Counted from the stretch's first letter, positions 13,951 through 58,622 are shown. The stretch: 64,000 nucleotides of DNA from Misgurnus anguillicaudatus (GCF_027580225.2 NC_073348.2:29104001-29168000), one strand, 5' to 3'. The notes: a model not told the origin generated them from the letters alone. Made by a program: numbers and translations.

Positions 13951-14526
13951 TTCATTAAGCATTCATTATATGTTTGGATCTCTGCATTTTTTATTATTTT
14001 TTGGGTGAGATACTACTATGGAAACAGTGCATATAAATCTTGTAAATAATGGCAAGGGATGATTGTGGCCATTGCAAACCTAGTTAAGTGGCATATATGG
14101 GTACAATTATAATGTAGCTCATTAAGTGGGTCTATTAAAAATGTTGCTCAATAAAAGTTATACTGGTTACTATATACTTCTGCTCGACAGACATTTTTAT
14201 CCAAAAAGTTTTATCCTGCTGTGTTCAGCTGCAACAGGAGCAGATTGTGTCTCTGTTGTCTTGGCTGGAGCGCAGCAAGAATTTGTGTTCTGGTACGGCT
14301 CCTACATGCCCTTCAGACCGCATGCATCAGATTCTACCACATCCACATGCTGTTTGAAGGCATGTAAACCTCCAGACAAGCTCCAAGGGCAAGAAACTTT
14401 GCTTTCTTGGCTCGATAGAAAAGCCGAGAGTTCACTTTGCTGTGTCCAAATGCACACTGACTGCAAATTTCTCGTCTGTTTACTGTACTGATCCTTGGCG
14501 TTTCTCTTTCTATCCCTCTCTTTCAG

Positions 14527-47031
<32,505 letters not shown>

Positions 47032-48323
47032 CCCAAACCGATACCATTCAAACTATGACTGACTCTTAACGCAGAGCTTACAAACACAGCAGCAGGCTGA
47101 TTCCCTCTTGCTTAACGCACCCGCACGTGTCGACCGCCAAAGTAAAGCCAAGTAACCGTTTAGTGTTACACAACCTGTGAAAGAAACTCGTGTTTGGTGG
47201 CTTACGCTGCTGGATTTATCTGCAGACCTCATCGTTTTAGCTGCGGCTGTTCGAGAGAGAGGTCTCCATCTACAGTACACTTTTCATCATGGACCGCCAG
47301 TGTCTGTAGGCTGTTTAAGCATTTCTTGCCAATGCCGCCACTGCTGCCTGCCTTACCCTACGACACGCACACATCTCCCAGTTAATGGCCTCTCGGGTGT
47401 CATGAGTTCACAGTAATGGCCCTCTGTCTGGTCATTCCACCTTTATCTCATTAAGTCGCAATGATCACACAAACCAGATCTGGATGGTTCATTATTCACC
47501 TCCCGTTCGCTTCTGTGGTGCAACGCAGGTTTCAGTTAGCCAATGCACAGGCTGAACATAGCTGATACGCATTATAGAGTCCAAGTGCAAGCAGGTCTGG
47601 CTTTATGTAAGGGCTGATGTCATCTGTAAATAGAAGGCTTGACCCATAATCCCTGCATTTCTTCTGTATGCATCAGTTTCCTATTTATTGACATTGTTTG
47701 AAAGCCGTAGACGAAGTAATACTTTCTCTCATGTTAGTCCACACTGGTGCAGAGTAAGTGCAGAAATAACAACCAAACATGACAGATTATCACATTTACA
47801 GCCAAAAGTTGGTCTGAGACTCATGATAAGGACTTGATTATGTGATGACATAAGCAAACTGATAAATTATAAAGACAGTCATACTCCGGTGACCAGCGAC
47901 TCAAGCAAGGCCTCGTAGAAATGGATTGCATCAACGCCTTGTCGTTTCTCTTATCAGGTTCTCTCTTGCACTTGAAACTTAATTTTGCACTGGTCTTTCT
48001 CTCCATCTTACACCTGATAGTCTTGAACTCGAGTGGGAGCTTGCCGTCGGCCTGCGGATGAGGACCTTTGACAGGTCTGCGGGGGTAAACCGTTCATTTC
48101 GGTTCATTTCCCCCCTCTCTTTTACAAGAGATTTAGTTTGTTGGCGCCTTGTGGATGATTTAAACCAGTGATGTGTGCAATTAATTTATACTTTGTTAAA
48201 AAGTTTTTATTTTCATCTTTCAGTAATGTTGGTAACCCGTGATCAGTTCTTGTGAAAAAAAATGTTTTATAAAAGCCAGTATTAACATCTGCTGCAGTTT
48301 TTTTTTTCTTTCAAAATGTACAC

Positions 48324-48329
48324 TTTATT
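48324..48329 (-). terminator. poly(A) signal of alcam
   Basis: AATAAA on the - strand, in the context CAATAAAGTGTACATTTTG, followed by a genomic A-rich run. This is the first such signal downstream of the alcam terminal acceptor that has a plausible cleavage context. Confidence 0.6.
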
Positions 48330-48540
48330 GTCAACAAAAGTACAAAAACAAAAGTCAGTATTTACAATACTTTATGGCCTTCTTTTCAATCGCCCTCTTT
48401 GGTTTCACTGCTGACCTGATGGTTTAAATATGCATGAGACATTTACAGCATTCATCAACACTTTATGAAGACAAAAGACAAAAATCAGGATCGCTTTAAA
48501 TATCATGCGACAAAGTGAGATCGTACATTTTAAGGAATTA

Positions 48541-48546
48541 AATAAA
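48541..48546 (+). terminator. candidate poly(A) signal of cblb
   Basis: AATAAA in the context GGAATTAAATAAAAACATG is the first canonical hexamer after the cblb stop codon. Other hexamers at 48805, 48902 and 49236 could serve instead. Confidence 0.4.
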
Positions 48547-50077
48547 AACATGACTTCGGACTCTTCACTGACCACAGCTAACCTTGCGTTTCTCACACAT
48601 ATATAAATATAACCAAGCTAGACATTCAGACATATTTACAGCACGCTTCTTCAGACCACAACGAACGGAAAAATGTTTCCAACAAACAGACTACAGTGTT
48701 GGACATTACCTGACAAACAAGACTTTAATACTATTAAATGTAGTTTTTGTGGTCTTAGGGAAGTGCAAAACCTTTTGACGAAAAGCTTATAAGTTATTCC
48801 GCAAAATAAAGTCTATGAGGTTAACATCGCCTTCAGTACAAATACTGACTTGTCTTTCAAATAACTAATGGCCTAGTATATTTATATTTCCAACCCAAAA
48901 AAATAAAGACTCTTCTTCATGCAAGGTTGCTACAGTCTGATATCAAAAGGGACTTTTGCATGTCTAATATGCTATATGCATCACTTCATGGCTACTTGAC
49001 CGCAGTCACACTTTGTCTTTCGAACTACATTAAACTAATGGAGCGTTTGGTGGTCAGAGCCCTACGTAACTATGACATCATGCAATCCAAACTAAAGGCC
49101 ACTGGGTGTAAGGGGATATTTCATTAGCTATACTAAATTTCTTGAAACCTAAACTCATTTACGCTACGTGTTAGCCGCTTTACGCGGTGATGCATGAATG
49201 GTGTATTTCAAAGGGCGGCGTTGTAAAGAGGTACCAATAAATAAAACATGACATACACAGAGATGGTTCAGAGAATGTAACAGCAGTGAAGTCATCGTGT
49301 CGTCTTAGGACCCGGCCTGTTCATTGCCGCGTCCCGACCAATCCCTAATAATCCTTTTTTTCTACAATCCCAACTTTACGCAGAGAGAACGTATTCCGCT
49401 TATTTACATAGGCCTAAAAAGTGTACAGCGAATTTACAGTATTTTTACTATAGAGGGGGAAAAAAATAACAGCTGTGCCCACCATATCAGCAATGCGCAT
49501 AAAACAAGAACATTCACTGGGAACGAAAAAAAAAAACAGTAAAATCCAAACCGAACTAAAGGCAGTCCTCAGTGCAGACTAAAGTTACAACACAGGTGGT
49601 TTTATATTCTTGGCTTGTGGTGGGAAATTGTTTTTCTTTTCTTTTTTTAGCAAACTGTTCATCTGGATTAGGAAATATTCTGGAAACATTCTGCATGATG
49701 CACACGAGCAGCCTGAAGGAGGCGTCTGCGTCCAATCAGATGTCTGGAGTTAGATGATTGAAGTGTAGTACAGCACATTCAGTGTGACAAGGCCTCTTTC
49801 TTGGATAATACCTGAAATATGAAACACATGCACAGCAATGAATAATTTGGCAAATAAGAGTACAACACACATTAACGCTGCCTGACCATAAATTACTTTG
49901 TAGTATACTATGGTAATACCACAGGGTCGCATTGTATTTTTAATGAACCTCCACAGTTTTCACACTGTACTGTCACATATAGTTTTTATTGCATGTGAAA
50001 TTCTTCCTGAGTTTTACAGTGACAGGTGAAAAAACCGAAATCCTCACCTTCTTCATCTGTGATGGCTCTCTTCTCCT

Positions 50078-50162
50078 TTAGACTTTATGGTTATTCTCCT
50101 CTAGTTTCTTGCTTTCTTCTGAAGTGCCCGCCTCTTTTTCTCCAGTCTTCCAGCTGCCTTGT
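50078..50162 (-). CDS. alcam: alcam cytoplasmic tail with stop codon
   Basis: On the - strand, after acceptor CTGTTAG, the exon reads A (completing Arg), then [20 protein letters not shown] and EENNHKV followed by [12 protein letters not shown] is identical to the end of human ALCAM, which continues KTEA. The full tail with KRSR from the previous exon is about 32 residues, as in mammals. By family knowledge it links the adhesion molecule to the actin cytoskeleton. The exon continues 30 nt past the stop to a donor (AAG, then GTGAGG) at 50048-50047. Confidence 0.93.
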
Positions 50163-50399
50163 CTAACAGAACAGGTTTTTTTATTATCTCTTGAGCATAT
50201 TTCAAGTCAAGTGCATTGTTTATAGTCTTTGTAGTCAACTGAACCCTCTATTGCAAAGGTAAGGTTTGATTCGCTTCTTAGAATACATGAAACGGAGCTC
50301 ATTAATGCAAAATGCATAAAATATTTGGTTGGTTCCTTTTTAGCTGTGTTACACAGAGCAACACTGGAAGATAATCAAAAACTTTTTTCATTTTCAAAA

Positions 50400-53370
50400 A
50401 GTTTTATTCATTGGTTCCAAAATGCAATAAACGGCATTTAGTTACAGCCAAAATTAGTATTTTATCAGGTCAGTATTCAAAAGTAAATTCTTATTTTTAC
50501 GCAACATTCAATATGCGTCATGTTATTATGTCATCTTTTCTCCCTTTTTTCCAAAACGTGATAAACGCCAGTCCTCCTTCTCTGCAGAATGCAATAAATC
50601 CACTCAACAAATCACAGCGCACCATTCCACACATTGTAAACAACAATGGTGGCGCTTTGAATACAGAATCCTAGTTTTCCTCATCTACTTTGTACTTCGT
50701 GATTAACAGACAAACAAAAATAAAATAATGCTTTGGTGGCATTGATAAACATGTGGTTGTTTTCTGTGACGGGGAAAAAACATAAGCCATCAAAATCGAA
50801 TAATTTACGAGAGAGGCACTCGGGAGACGGAAAATTGTCAGCTGTTGTTTGTTCTCCCGACTGCATCAAGCTTCTGTCATGCTAACACATTGACTCCAGG
50901 GGATCTTATGAAAAACTTTCCATTATTTTACGCGAAGTCAACAAAAATTAAGCAGGACCAAAACATTTTACAGCTGATCGCTGTCAAAAAAGTTCAGCGA
51001 TGACGTCCAAAGGATGACAGCAGCAAAGAAAGTGTTCTTAATATGACAAAGTAAGTGTTGAAAGATGAATTCACATTTATATATTGATTCAATAGATTTA
51101 TAGCATTTTGAAAAAATAATCAGTTTTTATAATAAATATTTGGATTCAATTTAATCCAAAAATGTATAACAAATTATGGATTACATTTTTTTACATTTTT
51201 TATTATAACCTAAAGATGCTATGTGAAAGTTTGTAAAAGAAAACTGTGTTTTTCATCTTGTCACTTTCTTTGTATAGAAAACATGTTTTTACCCACACTG
51301 TAAAAAATAAATTGTTGGCTCAATGAATTATTTTTTAGTAACTAGTTCCACAGAAATTTTACATTCACTCAATTTCTGTCTCCAAAGTGTTTCCTGGATT
51401 GATGTTTTTTAGTTGGCCCAAACTTGACTCAAATATAAAAAAGTATGTTTGCTCAATTAGCTTTATAGTTCATTCAAATAAAATGTTTTAATCAGTTGAA
51501 TCTTTAAAAACTTACAGCAAAGACTCTGTCAATTAAAATTTAAGTATTTACTCAATGTTTTATGTGTTACTTCAATTAATATTTATTATTTGTTATTTTT
51601 TATAACATTTTTAAATTATTTATCAAATACTTTATGCTGGTGTTGTTAACAAAATAATTAACTTCAGTCACATAAGAACAAAAGCTTTTTATTCACTTAT
51701 CATACAGACTGAACATACAGAATTAAGTCTTCTTTAAATAGAGGGCATAAAACAGTCGAAAAAGCACTCCAAAGTCAGTCAGAACATCTGCAGGGCCATT
51801 TAGGAGACTTTCTTCAGCCGCCTGGTCTGCCTCTCACATCATCTCCGCTCTGGTTTGATAAACAGATGAATATAAACACACACATACATAAATAACATGT
51901 TTAATATAATAAAGCTTGACGGTGAAAGACTTTATTCCCTAAATAACGTTAAGCCAAATTTCCCTCAGACATCACACATAATTAAACACTATTGGGCGGT
52001 TTTCTCGGACAGGGATTTTCACTGACTAAAATAACTTACTGACATCTCTTAACATATGAGTGCTATTGTTTTGTCTCAAAATGCACACCAGTATTGTATT
52101 TTATAAGGTTTATTTGTAAAAATGTCCCAATTATAATTACGACCGAGTCCTAAACCCTGTCCGGTATAACCAACCCTATATCCAGGCTTTCTTAACTAAA
52201 ATAGCTCCACTTTACTTCGGACACATAACATAACATACACTTCTAAATATATCTTTACAAAAATATCATTACAAAAAACGTCGAATATTTGCGTCTTTGC
52301 AGATTAATATATTCTAAAATTAACATTTAATTACAAACACTTACCTGACGTGAACTTGAGGAAACGGCTGATGACTTGTGTCCTTGTGTGAAACAGTAAG
52401 TGATTCCGGCTGTTATATGTCCTGTGAATCAGTAAGTGATTCCAGCTGTTGCGTGCGGATTAATCTCAGATGAAATGATCTGTGATACAGATCCTTCCGA
52501 GTTAAGACATTTTAAATTCAAAACGCACGCACATACATACATACATGCGCACACACACGCACACGGTACACACACGTGTATATTAGAAGTTTTATTTAAG
52601 ATTGTTATGATATTGGGACTATTTCTCCACTCGCTCCTTCAGCTCTGAAGTTCAAATTCGCAGGCAGTACGCAGCCCAGTTATAACAAATGTGAAAGATA
52701 TGAAATATCATTCAACAGCGATATCATTTAAGTGCAATCCTAAAATATGATTTAAAACATACCGGTAAACCTTTTATTATTGAGTTTAAGAAATTAAAAT
52801 GAATTAAATCGCATGTTTAAACGCCACAGAGATATCAGAGCCAGCAGTCTGATGGGCTTGCCGAGGCGAGGCTGCGCTGGGCGGGGTGTGAGCGCTTAAG
52901 CGCCGCTGATTTTCTGGAGCTCATCTGGAGCTCTTCTCCGTCCGAAAGTGTCTGAGCACATTTTTAAATAGACGCTATCTTTATTAACCGACCGCATATT
53001 TAAACTTAAAGTACATACATTCACGCCTGAACAACTCTTAAAATTACATTTTGTTACCAAATAACAGTAATATTATAAGCATTTTGTTGTCAGGAAACAT
53101 AGCTGTCATAAATCCACATATTGACCAGATTTGTCTTAATTAGTTCAGTCAACAAAGCCATTCTGAATGTTGACTGAATTTGAAAATAACCATTCATTTA
53201 ATATTTTAAACACAGATTTATCTAGACTTAAAATAATATGTCTACTCAACTAAGCCCAAACAAGAAAATTGGTTTAACTTATATATTTTTGCCCTTCCAA
53301 CATTTCATTAATTGGATTTTTAATTAGTCCAAATGGATTTATTGCGTTTTGGAACCAAACTCTTCATCTG
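50400..53370. mobile_element. probable large composite repeat in alcam intron
   Basis: TTGGTTCCAAAATGCAATAA near 50412 recurs inverted near 53340 (TTATTGCGTTTTGGAACCAA). Between them are AT-rich blocks with TTGGCTCAATGAA- and ACTCAACTAAGCCC-like motifs and a GC-rich patch at 52840-52960. The internal structure and true ends were not resolved. Confidence 0.35.
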
Positions 53371-53385
53371 TTAACTTTAACTACA

Positions 53386-53510
53386 CTAGTCAACATTTGA
53401 AGTGGATCAAAACCTTTTCTAAAAGTTATTTTAAAACCAATACCCCAAATCTGTTCTTGTCTTAGGACAACTTTGATTAACCTTTTTGATCCACTTCAAA
53501 TCTTGACTAG
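53386..53510. mobile_element. palindromic MITE
   Basis: Ends CTAGTCAACATTTGAAGTGG and, on the other strand, CTAGTCAAGATTTGAAGTGG, then ATCAAAA on both sides. Length about 125 bp. Confidence 0.75.
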
Positions 53511-54154
53511 TATATTTCAAATGGTATTGTGCTGAATATTTAAGTACCAGACGCATGCGACTGAATCTAATGGGCTCCTAGTTTAGCATTTAACTTTAGT
53601 TTTGAAAGTGCTCCTAGACGCATCATTGCTTCTAGGCAACAAATGTTTAAGCATACCAGACAATAAGTAATATAACTAAATGATTTACTTCGGTTTGCTT
53701 GGCAATATTATTCATTTGGATATCCCTTCATTACCCATAATATTGCCATCCAATATGCATAATTTGCTTGCAAAGGGGGTTCACGAGTTGACAAAAAACG
53801 ATTTATTACAATTAAATCACAAAAAGTAAAACGCTTACAAACAAAAATAAATTGTATTTGTTTAATCTGCATGTCATGAAACTAGCCTGGTAATACCATC
53901 CTCTGCTATTTTGCTTCGCTTCATAGTACAGAAGCGTAATGAAATTTAGCGGAAGTACGAAGTCTGACGTAGTCAGGCTATCATGGGACCATTACACAAC
54001 ACTATATCAGAAAAAAGAAAAATGGACAGATTTATGTACCAATAATAAAAAAAAATCCTTGATGGATGTCCAGTAACTGTGTAAAATACTACTGATAAAA
54101 CTTTAAAACAGATAAAAAATTATGTTTTTGTAGTTACACATGCAAATGTGCCAT

Positions 54155-54800
54155 TACAGTTTTTTACGATTGCTTACACACAAAATCTTTTCGTGTCACA
54201 CGATTTTTGAAAGCTCTCACTCAAAGTGCAAAACTACATGCCAAATCTTCCAAACCATAAGCTATTTCTCAGCCGTTTTGGCAATCTGCACCCCACCCCC
54301 CTTGCCAGATCCTGGACCGGGACCCCACACAATTTACTGTATTCTACTGTAAAGAATATACTTTTGGTTTACATGTTTATAGTTTTGTTGTATGCTAATG
54401 TGTACAACAGTAATATTTGGCCTTATAAATATTTTCTGTTTCTACATTGCATTGGCGTTTTCAGTGTACTTGTTACCCCTCTCAGCAGATTACTTTCAAT
54501 GTAGAACATTGTATTGAAATGTAGATATAAGCCTATGAAAGACCAAAGAGCTTTAGATTTAGAACAGCAGTGTTTACATGGTATATCCAAAAATATATTA
54601 TTATGAAAAAAGTGTTTGCCATTTGATGCAAATGCTTGATTCTGACATGTGTTTGTGGCATTTTGAATGCAGTGTTGCATTTTGAAGGAGATGTGAGCTA
54701 CTTTGCATTTTGTGTGTGCAGTTTTGAGAATTGTGTGTAGAGTTTTGAAAAAAGGAGACTTAGTTTTGAAAACGTGTGTAAGCAATTGGTAAAAACTGTA
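54155..54800. mobile_element. non-autonomous element with TACAGTTTTT ends
   Basis: Left TACAGTTTTTTACGATTGCT and, on the other strand, TACAGTTTTTACCAATTGCT, both followed by TACACAC. The interior is a series of degenerate TTTTGAAAA / GTGTGTA-like phrases, which leave a long open frame of no coding meaning on the - strand. Confidence 0.7.
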
Positions 54801-54930
54801 TACTATTAAAATATTTACTTAAAATCTCACTGGGGACTTCAAGTAAATAATTTAGGGCGAGAGGGTTCAGCTGACAAAAATAAAGGGTTGCTTAATGATA
54901 CAAATCACAATGATAATGTATATCAGCAAA

Positions 54931-55326
54931 TATATGTGATACTGGACCACAAAACCTTTTAAGCTGCACAGGTATTTTTGAAGCAATAGCCAACAATACA
55001 TTTGAATTTTTTTATACAAAAATCATAAGGATATTAAAGATCATGTACCATGAAGATTTTTTTATACATTTCCTACCTTAAATATATCAAAAAATATATT
55101 TATCATTAGTAATATGTGTTGCTAAGGACTTCACTTGGACCTTTTAAAGGCAATTTTCTCAATATTTATTTAGCTCTCTCAGATTCCAGATTTTCTAACT
55201 GTTTTACATCATACGGCCATACATCAATAGAAAGTTTATTTATTCAGCTTTAAATGATGCATAAATCACAAATGATGCAATAAAAAAGACCCTTATGACT
55301 TGTTTTGTGGTACAGGAGGGTCACAT
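54931..55326. mobile_element. MITE with GTGACCC...CCACAAAACC ends, copy 2
   Basis: Left GATACTGGACCACAAAACC and, on the other strand, TGTGACCCTCCTGTACCACA. Interior phrases (GAAGCAATAGCCAACAATAC, CATCAATAGAAAG, GACCCTTATGACTTG) match the copy at 45590-45870. Confidence 0.75.
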
Positions 55327-55393
55327 ATAGGCCTATCATGAACATACGCTCTTATATAGAAGATGATTTATGCTTTTCTAGCTTCCACCTTAC

Positions 55394-55508
55394 CTTGATC
55401 TCTTTATATAGAGCCAGTAGATCAGTCCAACCAGAGCTGCAGCAAGTAAAAGCCCAACCACAACACCAACGATCACCTTGGCCTGCCCTGCACCATATCC
55501 ACCCATAT
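55394..55508 (-). CDS. alcam: alcam transmembrane exon
   Basis: This 115-nt exon lies between CACCATTAG and GTAAGG on the - strand. It encodes [20 protein letters not shown] and [17 protein letters not shown]. The hydrophobic span [20 protein letters not shown] is the membrane segment, followed by a basic stop-transfer stretch. It matches human [18 protein letters not shown] closely. Phase 1 in, phase 2 out, consistent with both neighbours. Confidence 0.96.
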
Positions 55509-55805
55509 CTAATGGTGACGAACACAAACATTGTATGAATTACTTTAAACCTGTAATTCCCACAGACCCTGGCGGGATCCTAGGAAGCAAAATACGATTA
55601 ACAGATGGATTTTTTTTTCTAAGTATGCCCACTATAATAAACAATAAACGCATTCAAAATGAAAGCACAATGTTTGCATGATGCCAGGATGCTTGACACC
55701 TCCAGACTCTCAAAGATTCAGAGATTTTACCTAATATTTTTGGATTTGTAATATATGGAATAAACGTATTGGGTTGGGAAGTGAAATGAAATCATATTAT
55801 CTTAC

Positions 55806-55832
55806 CTTGTTTTTCCTTCTTCTCCTCAAATA
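55806..55832 (-). CDS. alcam: alcam 27-nt stalk exon
   Basis: This tiny exon lies between GATTTCAG and GTAAG on the - strand. With its neighbours it reads L-FEEKKEKQ-D, a charged juxtamembrane stalk just outside the membrane. Phase 1 on both sides, so it can be included or skipped in frame. The mammalian gene also has a variably spliced short exon in the stalk. It is supported by perfect phase agreement with the Ig5 and transmembrane exons, not by sequence similarity. Confidence 0.75.
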
Positions 55833-56656
55833 CTGAAATCAGATATAAAATGAAATTAACTTTGGGGGAAAAAAGAAACCAAACTGGTATTCATGATAAA
55901 TTTGGTAATGCCACCACCCATCTGTGGTTAAAAAAAATAAGGATGCAAAGCTATAAATTAAAAGTAAGTACCGTCCAATCGGATTATCTACAGATCTGGT
56001 AAGAAAGGAAGACCACAAACATGCGATAGCGGCCAGTGAAAGAGTAGGAGAAGTTAAGGAACAGCAGTCCAGCACCCTGACACAGACAAACAGAACCAGA
56101 GCCAAAGTAGGAAACCAGAAGAGAAAAAGAAAAGGACCCGAGAGAGAACAGGCAGCTCTGTATTCACACTACAACACTAATAATCAGTCATGTATGTTGT
56201 AATACCGGCCTGCATTTGAACACTGCAACAGGCAAGATTATAGATGAAACATGCAGATAAATCTACAACTAGTTGTCTTACATGCATTCAAAGAGATGTT
56301 AGATTTCAGATGTGGCATTTATCAGGGCTGTCAAACTACCATAATGTATTTGTGACAATAAAAAATGTTTTCTTGATGTACTACATGGTTAACACTGCAA
56401 TATTTATTTAGATATGTCGTAAACGCCATTGCAGCAAAATATTAGTATGCTGTATATATTTATCTATAAGTTCTCATTAACTATATATCATCCTAATAAA
56501 TATGTATTAAACACACGAGTGTAATAATTACAGTATTTTATTCTCATCCTTCATGACAGCCCTATAATATAAGCCCTTTAAAAGATAGACTGAGCTGTTA
56601 GTAGTAAGCAGTCATTACTAAGAGAGGGAAAACCCTTCGTAGCATTTAGTACTTAC

Positions 56657-56786
56657 GTGAAAATACACTGATTTCTCTTGTGTCGTATCCTAGTTTGTTG
56701 GTCACCTGGCAGGTAACAGTGAGGTTCTTATTGGGCACTACAGTCAGTTTGTATGTGGCCTTTCCATTGTTATATGTTCCAGGCTC
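56657..56786 (-). CDS. alcam: alcam exon: second half of Ig domain 5
   Basis: This 130-nt exon on the - strand encodes [20 protein letters not shown] and [20 protein letters not shown], then VFS and one base. The Cys in VTCQVTN is the F-strand cysteine of the Ig fold, and NLT is an N-glycosylation site. It corresponds to human NGRYYSKIIISPEENVTLTC and AENQLERTVNSLNVS. Acceptor TCCCACAG, donor GTAAGT. Confidence 0.93.
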
Positions 56787-56834
56787 CTGTGGGATCAGAA
56801 AATAACGTGTATCATATAATAATCAATATAATAT

Positions 56835-57085
56835 ATATATTTAGCAGAGATTTTTATCCAAAGAGCCTTTGAAAACAAGAGAAAAATGAATATATTGTAA
56901 ATAAAATAATAATATGAGAAGTGCTAAAAAGTTTCAACAATTGCATTTGTGTCGGTCTGTAGCCAAATAAAATAAAAAAATAAAAAAATGCATTCTGTAG
57001 GGTCATGGGTTCAATTCCCTGGAAACATAAACTTGTATAGCTTGAATGCACTGTTGCAAGTTGCTTGGATGTTAATGTAATATAG
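56835..57085. mobile_element. SINE-like fragment
   Basis: TCATGGGTTCAATTCCCTGG is a good Pol III B box. TTAGCAGAGATTTTTATCCA is the reverse of the conserved SINE/LINE 3' tail and lies nearby, as in rearranged fish SINEs. Confidence 0.5.
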
Positions 57086-57669
57086 CAGGTAAAGTTAGAT
57101 TAACTTTAAAGTCTGATTAATGCTAATTGCAGTCCCAGTAAGTGAGCCAAACGATCATTTCAGTTCTAATGTGTTGTGAAATAGTCATTATTTATTTTTG
57201 TGACGTATATGCACGTTGGATGAGGCGCTATTTAATAATACATTGACGCACTAGAGGGCGCTAATGATCCTCCTCAGCCGTTAATGCTTGAGCTCCGCAC
57301 ACACAAACACCTCAGGGTCATGAAAAGCTCGTGCAGTGTGCCTAAAAATCCCGTTGTCGGTAATCACAAATCCATTAAACGACACACCATTACTAATACT
57401 GCCCTGTAATGAGCAAACCCACTCCGATATCAGTGTCATTAAACTAGCACTGACTGACTGCTAAGACGCTCACACAGTAATGCACTGAGAGAGTTATGAG
57501 AGCATTAGAGCTAACACAGACGAACACGCAACAATGAATAACAACCAACATAATCAATGAATCATGAACGCTGAAAAATCAATAAAACATAACGAATAAT
57601 AATAATAATGAACTAACCAATGATTAATAAACTAACCAATGAATAAAGCTCGTATTGATTTTGCTACAT

Positions 57670-58095
57670 TTTACAAAAATGTATTTCACAATGAACCTTC
57701 TAATATATAAATGGTATTTATTTATTTATTCGTCATAAATAATTAAAAAGGGAAAAAAATGAACATAATTGCATTTGTGGAACGTGTTGCCGGGTTTTAA
57801 CAGAGGTGGCGCTGTTGTGCAAAATGCATGGCATAACAATCAATTCATTTAAAAAAAGTATCTGCTTTTCATATATATATTTTACAAAATGCCACATTTA
57901 AAAAAAATGTATTTCACAATGTACCTTCTAATTTATAAATAGTATTTATTTATTTATTTATTTATTTATCATAAATAATAAAAAAAATGAACCTAATTGC
58001 ATTTGTGGAACGTGTGGCCGGGTTTTACCAGAGGTGGCGCTGTTGTGCAAAATGCATGGCTTAACAATCAATTCATTTAAAAAAAGTATCTGCTA
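57670..58095. repeat. tandem duplication of about 195 bp with a spacer
   Basis: 57670-57863 and 57899-58094 are nearly the same: AATGTATTTCACAATG, CCTTCTAAT, GCATTTGTGGAACGTGT, AGAGGTGGCGCTGTTGTGC, AAAATGCATGGC, CAATCAATTCATTTAAAAAA. The TATT microsatellite inside differs in length. Confidence 0.9.
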
Positions 58096-58622
58096 TATTA
58101 AGACACTGCATATTAAATTTAGATATCTACGTCAGTGCTTCTCAAACCTTTCATTTTGCGACCCACTCAAATATGTATAAACCTATTAATATTTTAAATA
58201 TTTTACCTCTTTAATTGAGTACATGTAGTTTTTATTTTCCTTGTAATTTAATTAATGAAATGTAAGTTTAATTAAAATGTCAAAGGCTATCTCAATCTGC
58301 TCCCTAGCTCCCGAGGTGATGAATCAGTATATTGTGTACACAGGTTCGGGCACTGGTAAGGACTCAAACTCACTTCACATTTGGACACCGTTCACTAATT
58401 TTCATGTAACGTGTCTACTTAAGTGAGTTGTGATAATTCACAGCTGTTATTCATCAACAACCGGCAAAACAAACATCTCTCTGACTTAATTTTTAAACAC
58501 CTGTTAAAGTATTTTATGAAAAAGACTTAATTCTCTTACATATCCGTGCATACATTTGGAGGAATATTACATTTAAATATTATTATGTAGATTAATAAGT
58601 AGTAATTAATATTTATTTTTAA

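Larger units (their letters stand above)
1..14526 (+). other. non-coding DNA upstream of the first visible cblb exon
   Basis: I see no exon that matches the four-helix-bundle part of CBL-B (the region with PPYILDILPDTYQHL in human) and no other recognisable gene. The stretch holds a large minisatellite, a Tc1 remnant, several MITEs and microsatellites. It is most likely a long cblb intron, since the first visible exon starts in mid-codon. Confidence 0.6.
47032..48560 (+). other. cblb: probable cblb 3'UTR
   Basis: No coding sequence follows the cblb stop. I see no AATAAA on the + strand before 48300. The first is at 48541-48546, with further ones at 48805, 48902 and 49236. If the first is used, the cblb transcript ends near 48560, inside the region that encodes the alcam 3'UTR on the other strand. 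The end point is an inference. Confidence 0.5.
48310..49811 (-). other. alcam: alcam terminal 3'UTR exon
   Basis: On the - strand an acceptor (ATATTTCAG) ends at 49812, so the exon starts at 49811. It has no long open frame. Near its end, AATAAA lies at 48329-48324 (reverse complement of TTTATT). The bases after it lead within about 15-20 nt to a run of A on the - strand (T run at 48297-48308), which suits a cleavage site. It is joined to the tail exon by a 237-nt intron (49812-50047). Read by eye, with no transcript support. Confidence 0.65.
50163..55393 (-). other. alcam intron between tail and transmembrane exons
   Basis: A 5.2-kb intron of alcam with normal GT and AG ends. It contains several repeats: a probable large composite element at 50400-53370, a small palindromic MITE at 53386-53510, an element with internal repeats at 54155-54800, and one with GGTCACA ends at 54931-55326. 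No gene is seen. Confidence 0.75.

Noticed and set aside
54423..54785. 120-codon frame on -
   Set aside because: Made of degenerate repeats within the element 54155-54800; not a gene.
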